Below are positions 60,195-64,000 of a stretch of DNA of 64,000 nucleotides, in pieces (within the stretch, counting starts at the first letter, position 1; each line of letters opens with the position of its first letter). The notes beneath the pieces are model-generated. The model was given only the letters and a program-made list of their open reading frames with translations, had not been told where the DNA came from and made no database searches. The translations under genes and the position numbers were made by a program. The stretch is from NCBI GenBank assembly GCA_020692215.1, contig JAIMKW010000003.1, forward strand, positions 313,059 to 377,058, given 5' to 3'. The DNA comes from Sandarakinorhabdus sp. (GTDB lineage Bacteria > Pseudomonadota > Alphaproteobacteria > Sphingomonadales > Sphingomonadaceae).

Positions 60195-61151
60195 CTAGGC
60201 CATCGCATCAAGCCGGGCGGCCACGCGCCAGGGCGGGAAGCGCCGGTTGACGCCAGCCGAGAATAGGCACAGCGGATTGCCTGCCGGATCACGCAGCCGC
60301 GCCTCTCGCCACCCCCATCTCTGATCGACGGGCGGTTGATCGAACTGCACGCCTTCATCGCCAAGTTGGCCAACCCAGATATCGAGCGCAGGATGCTCGA
60401 AATAAAGGACGCTGCCTGCCGGGACCGGTAAGCCCTTGTGCAGGGAAAGCGTAATATCATTGGGGGCCTCGAAACGTGCATAGCCGTTTTCCGGGCTATT
60501 CACGATTAGGCTAAACCCAAGCCTTCGATAGAATTCGATGCTTTCGGCCAGCTCGTTGCAGCCGATCGTGACCTGATTGAAAGCCATGTCTGCCACAGTG
60601 GCCGGATTGAACTTGCGGGCCTGTGTGGTCGCATCACGTCCGGCCCATATAAAGCCTAGGCCTAAGGCGGTCCCTGCGACAACAAAAGCCAATGTGTCGC
60701 CGCCTGTGGCAACGGCCAGCACCGCTGCGGCCAGACTGACGATCCACAAAGCGGCTGCCGGACGGAATACATTGTAGCGGATGAAAAGCACCGCGAGGAC
60801 CAACAAGCCAAGCTCGAAAACCGCACTGCCGACCATGTAGAATTCCAACCCGAACATTCGCGCATCGGGGCCGACAATACTGGCTGCACCCGTGGTTGCG
60901 ACGAAGTACCCAGCCGCTCCAAGCCAGCCCAGCCGATTGCTGACCGGCCAATAGATGGCAGCCAATCCGAACAGGAAACACACATCGATCGCAGCGTAGA
61001 GCGATTCGAGGAATGGCGATTGCGGAACGTAGGGAATGAAAGCTGCCAATATCCGCAGCGCGCCGCCGATCATTGCCATGACACCGGCGATGCGGAGCAA
61101 CTGTTGGGGAGCTGGGCTCGTTGCTCGTGTACGCGCGCTGTTTTCAGCCAT
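60195..61151 (-). CDS. DUF4345-like membrane domain fused to VOC domain
   Basis: 318-residue two-part protein. Residues about 15-155 hold four membrane segments with a DUF4345-like pattern (GVMAMIGGALRILAAFIPY, FLFGLAAIYWPV). Residues about 185-310 form a glyoxalase/VOC domain (MAFNQVTIGCNELAESIEFY, GSVLYFEHPALDIWVGQLG, RWGWREARLRDPAGNPLCLF). The combination is unusual. It overlaps the hydrolase stop by 8 bp and precedes the EamA gene by 2 bp. The function is unknown. Confidence 0.75.
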   Translation of the reverse strand: MAENSARTRATSPAPQQLLRIAGVMAMIGGALRILAAFIPYVPQSPFLESLYAAIDVCFLFGLAAIYWPVSNRLGWLGAAGYFVATTGAASIVGPDARMFGLEFYMVGSAVFELGLLVLAVLFIRYNVFRPAAALWIVSLAAAVLAVATGGDTLAFVVAGTALGLGFIWAGRDATTQARKFNPATVADMAFNQVTIGCNELAESIEFYRRLGFSLIVNSPENGYARFEAPNDITLSLHKGLPVPAGSVLYFEHPALDIWVGQLGDEGVQFDQPPVDQRWGWREARLRDPAGNPLCLFSAGVNRRFPPWRVAARLDAMA

Positions 61152-62004
61152 TGGAAGATATCCTTGTCAGGGTGTTTGGCGCGCTGCTCGTGCTCGTCCC
61201 GCTCAAGATCGAGTCGGCTGCCGCGATCACTTCAGGGCTGCGCAGAATTCGGTTGTGGCCCAGGTTGTCGGTCTTAATAACACGGGCTCCGGGCCAGAGT
61301 GCGGCGATCTCATCCGCATCCCCATGCCGCACCCGGGCGTCAGTACGGTCGTAGATCAACGTGAGTTGACCGTGTGGGTCCTCTGCAAAGATGCAGCCCG
61401 CCTCCATTTCCGCCCAGGTCCGACTGAACTGCTCAGCCAATAGCGGCCGCAATGCAAGCAACTGCTGGTCCGCAAAGCCGTATTTCGCTTTGAGCGTTTC
61501 GAGCGGCACATAGGGGAAGCTTGGCATCGCGAGGCACACGTAGTGCATGGCGGAAAGCCCATGCCGGTAACGCGCGGCCATCATCCCGAGTGCGCCAGCC
61601 GAATGTCCGATCAACCCATAAGGTGTTTCGCCAAGATGACTGCACAGCGCAGCCGTATCATCGCCAAAAATATCGAAGCCGATCTTGCCGTCGGCCGACT
61701 GGCCGTGACCCAGCGCGTCAAACAACACGCAGCGAAAACCAGCTGCGGCCAGCGCCGCAGCAAGGGGGGCCATCTGGGCGCCGATCCCGCCCCACCCGTG
61801 AACAAGCACGATGAGCGGGCCGGAGCCAAGCGACCACGCTTGGCGCCCTGCCTCATCACCAAAGGTGAAAGCCTCCATCCGGGAAAGCTGAACCGCATCG
61901 TCTTCGCGCAACGGCATCCGAGGAGAATTTGCGATAAGTTCGAGCAGCGCCGATCCGGACAGGTCGGCTGGTAGCCGATCTACAGCGTGCTTGGGCGTTT
62001 CCAT
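61144..62004 (-). CDS. Alpha/beta hydrolase
   Basis: 286-residue alpha/beta-hydrolase: oxyanion region LVHGWGGIGAQMAPLAAAL, nucleophile elbow GHSAGALG (Ser), an acid in LTLIYDRTDARV and a His in DNLGHNRIL. ATG 62004 (METPKHAVDRL) was chosen because the likely -10 box (62016-62011) covers the upstream ATG 62013; transcription would then begin almost at ATG 62004. First gene of the operon with DUF4345-VOC, EamA and DUF1737-like genes. Confidence 0.82.
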   Translation of the reverse strand: METPKHAVDRLPADLSGSALLELIANSPRMPLREDDAVQLSRMEAFTFGDEAGRQAWSLGSGPLIVLVHGWGGIGAQMAPLAAALAAAGFRCVLFDALGHGQSADGKIGFDIFGDDTAALCSHLGETPYGLIGHSAGALGMMAARYRHGLSAMHYVCLAMPSFPYVPLETLKAKYGFADQQLLALRPLLAEQFSRTWAEMEAGCIFAEDPHGQLTLIYDRTDARVRHGDADEIAALWPGARVIKTDNLGHNRILRSPEVIAAADSILSGTSTSSAPNTLTRISSNG

Positions 62005-62010
62005 TAACGC

Positions 62011-62039
62011 CATTTATATCCAGTGGATACTTAATGCAA
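62011..62039 (-). promoter_or_regulatory. Promoter with ATCC-N3-GGAT operator (hydrolase operon)
   Basis: Minus strand: -35 TTGCAT (62039-62034), 17-bp spacer, -10 TAAATG (62016-62011). The palindrome ATCCACTGGAT (62028-62018) is in the spacer at the same place as in the two other promoters. A start near 62004 would yield a leaderless or nearly leaderless mRNA. Confidence 0.55.
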
Positions 62040-62139
62040 TACCGCTCGGCAATCTGGCGCAAATCACCGCCATTGTGCGATCAGGGTTGGCGCACAGCCG
62101 CAACCTTGACTTCAACCAAAGCGCCAAATGGCAACTCAG

Positions 62140-62288
62140 CCACGGCAACACAGCTCCGCGCAGGTATGCGCCTGCTGCTTGATGCCGGACTGATCATTCC
62201 CAAGAAGATCAAGCAATGGACCTTCTACCGCCGCGACGACACTGTGATCACCGATATTGCCGAGCGACTGGCCGACGCAGCGGCATAG
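62140..62288 (+). pseudogene. ArsR-type regulator fragment
   Basis: MRLLLDAGLIIPKKIKQWTF followed by YRRDDTVITDIAERL matches the end of an ArsR winged-helix domain (third helix, wing and C-terminal helix). The preceding codons do not give the expected N-terminal helices in this frame, so I read it as a remnant. It lies between the hydrolase promoter and the convergent TetR gene. Confidence 0.45.
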
Positions 62289-62296
62289 CGCTCCGA

Positions 62297-62856
62297 TCAG
62301 GCCTCGGTTTCGATCATCTTCTGTAGCTCGGCCACAAAGGCTGCGTCATCCGGCAGATCGAGAATGCCGCCCCGATACATAGAGATGCCGCCGTGCAGCA
62401 GCATCAGCATTTTCATGACGGCGCGCCTGTTCTCATCCGAACTGCGGCCCTCACACGAGAACAAGCGCAGGGCTTCGCCGATACAAACATGCACCGCCGC
62501 GCGCAGCGAGGGCTTCTCCTTCATCGTAGCGTGCGGACGGCTCTGCAGGAGATCGTAAAGGTGCGGTTCGTTCAGCGCGAAATCGAGCTCGGTGCTAACA
62601 TAGTCGGCTGGAGTGCGGCATTCCTTAAGGCGCGCACCCAGCTCGACAAAGCCGCACTCCGCGACCGCATCGAGCAGGGCTTCACGATCTGCGAAATGAT
62701 TATAGAGTGACCGGTGGGCCACGCCGAGGGCAGCCGCGATTTGCCGAACGCTTAGCGCGCGAAGGCCTTGTGTACGCACCAGCGAAAGGCCGACGGCGAT
62801 TGCTTCGCTTCGGACGTTGCCGTGCCGATAGGTGTCCCGTTTGGTTATTGCCCCAT
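62297..62856 (-). pseudogene. TetR-family regulator with frameshift at codon 2
   Basis: A TetR protein can be read from TKRDTYRHGNVRSEAIAVGL through LSVRQIAAALGVAHRSLYNHF to the C-terminus at 62297. However, this frame has no ATG, GTG or TTG before GTG 62779, which would omit HTH helix 1. The natural start appears to be ATG 62856-62854, now out of frame (ATG GGG CAA TAA); one more G in the G-run would restore ATG GGG GCA ATA ACC AAA. It is either a real frameshift or a base-call error. Confidence 0.7.
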
Positions 62857-62942
62857 TCCCAGTTCTGAAGCCGCGTGATTAGCGCAATGACGCGTGAAAG
62901 GCGATAGCCCCTCTGGCAGAGAACTAAAATTGCAAAAAGTGT

Positions 62943-64000
62943 TCATGAGATCAACCGCTTGAGCTCCTTCCTGTCGACAGTGTCGGGCAGTTGTCGGGAA
63001 GCATCCTTCAGCGCGTCGGCTTCCTTGATCAATGCATCAAGCTGCTCCCGAACGACACTGTCCATATGGGCTCTGACGACCGCCAGAAACTCCTTCTTGC
63101 TGGCCAGCCATACAACGCGAAGCTCGTCAGTCAGGCCTTCTGGTTCGGAGATGCGATTGGCAATCTCCGTTACGGTACTGTCAATTGTGCCTTGCAATTG
63201 CAAAGGCTCCCCGAACTTTCTGACATCGAGGCCGTTTGCCTGTCTCTCTGCATAGGTTTTGATTTCTGTTTCGTTGACCAGGCTCTCGATTGTTTCCAGC
63301 TTAAGGTCGCTCTCAAACAAGCCGACAAATCGCTCGCGGAAAAGCCTATCTGCGGCAATGCATCGTTCAAGCATGGCTTGTTGCATTGGCCGCAGTTCTG
63401 CAACGATAAGCCTTGTGTTCGCGGCACAGTCTGGCGTTGAAGTTTTCACATAACCCGTATGTTCAATCCATTTGTCCAGAATCGCATCTGATTCCGTGGT
63501 CATTTTTATTAGATTATCGATATTTTGCTTTTCACGATAATCTCTCACCGCATCTCTGTTTCCCTTGAACATCAGGAGAATTGCGCCCTGCCGAACCATA
63601 TTTTGTCTCAATTGATCTACAGCGGATACGTATTTCGCCCGGTTGTCTTTTGCGTTAGTCACCTTCTTTTTGATGTGATTTTCAACGAATCCAGAGAGGA
63701 TCCCAACGAAAATCTTGCTGCCAATTCCTAGCGAATTCGCAATAACTTCGGACGCGGCTTTGATTGCCGCATTACCTCCCTTCTTGATGTATCCACCTAC
63801 TGTAGAATTGGATTCTTCTATATTTTCGATTTGGGTATTGCAGGCCACCAAAAGCCGATCGACATCTTCGCGGAATAGCGCGACGTCCCTGATACTCTCG
63901 TCCAGTGTCTTGATCATGATATCCACCGCGGCTTTTTGCGGTGAGACCACGCCCTTGGTTTCGCTGAGAAGCCCGGCCCATTTTGCCGTAAGCTCAGCCA
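62943..64000 (-). CDS. Unrecognised helical protein, 5' end outside window
   Basis: At least 352 residues; the frame stays open to the window edge (AELTAKWAGLLSETKGVVSP precedes a possible GTG start at 63950), so the start is probably outside. A Gly/Ala-rich possibly membrane-associated segment (GGNAAIKAASEVIANSLGIG, SKIFVGILSGFV) lies near residue 65. The rest is strongly helical and charged, likely coiled-coil. The base composition is visibly AT-richer than the neighbours, suggesting separate acquisition. No family assigned. Confidence 0.6.
   Translation of the reverse strand, partial: AELTAKWAGLLSETKGVVSPQKAAVDIMIKTLDESIRDVALFREDVDRLLVACNTQIENIEESNSTVGGYIKKGGNAAIKAASEVIANSLGIGSKIFVGILSGFVENHIKKKVTNAKDNRAKYVSAVDQLRQNMVRQGAILLMFKGNRDAVRDYREKQNIDNLIKMTTESDAILDKWIEHTGYVKTSTPDCAANTRLIVAELRPMQQAMLERCIAADRLFRERFVGLFESDLKLETIESLVNETEIKTYAERQANGLDVRKFGEPLQLQGTIDSTVTEIANRISEPEGLTDELRVVWLASKKEFLAVVRAHMDSVVREQLDALIKEADALKDASRQLPDTVDRKELKRLIS

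Noticed and set aside
1..64000. CRISPR arrays and insertion sequences
   Set aside because: No regularly spaced repeat-spacer array and no transposase-like protein was seen on either strand.

Overview
The window is high-G+C alphaproteobacterial DNA, most likely from a sphingomonad (Sphingomonas, Sphingopyxis or Novosphingobium type). The gene content points this way: a DUF932 / ParB-RepB / strawberry-notch helicase / Toprim / DUF2493 block, a TraF-DUF736-transglycosylase-relaxase transfer block, and a TrbBCDEJKLFGI-DUF2274-LysR mating-pair block. This is the layout of the large alphaproteobacterial ICE and plasmid family that includes the Mesorhizobium symbiosis island. Nearly the whole window is mobile DNA plus cargo. 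I see no CRISPR array, rRNA or complete tRNA gene.

Left part (1-8390): the end of a copper-resistance cluster (CopB, PepSY protein, DUF411 protein) is followed by a minus-strand replicon module A (integrase, DUF932, ParB, Toprim; 2263-8164). It ends at a 3' half of tRNA-Gly(GCC), a probable attachment-site scar. Middle (8390-33153): a second, divergent module B on the plus strand (DUF932, ParB, DUF6117-like, 1449-aa methylase/helicase, Toprim, DUF2493). It is followed by an excision-control region resembling qseC-qseM-fseA-rdfS, a RepA/PrpA-like initiator with iterons, and a transfer operon (DUF2840, TraF, DUF736, transglycosylase, oriT candidate, relaxase, Xre/RES toxin-antitoxin, TraG, CopG).

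Cargo (33154-42118): this lies exactly between copG and trbB. It holds a ribbon-helix-helix-like gene behind nested palindromes, then a plus-strand methylase with two PD-(D/E)XK proteins (33502-38687). Next is a convergent, tightly overlapping minus-strand operon of radical SAM enzyme, DEDDh exonuclease, P-loop kinase and aldo/keto reductase (38692-41933). Then comes the intact trb operon (42119-51768).

Right part (51758-64000): a metabolic cargo region contains a diverged duplication of the trb-operon end. A trbI 3' end, a DUF2274 pseudogene, an amidohydrolase pseudogene and a DUF4440 gene mirror broken or intact copies a few kb to the left. Three minus-strand promoters here carry the same 11-bp palindrome between -35 and -10. 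The nearby TetR gene appears frameshifted at codon 2. The window ends inside an unrecognised gene.

The strongest points for a second look are the FseA-like +1 frameshift site, the radical SAM/exonuclease/kinase/AKR operon, the methylase plus two nucleases, the repeated hairpin leaders upstream of DUF932 and ParB genes, and the shared promoter operator.
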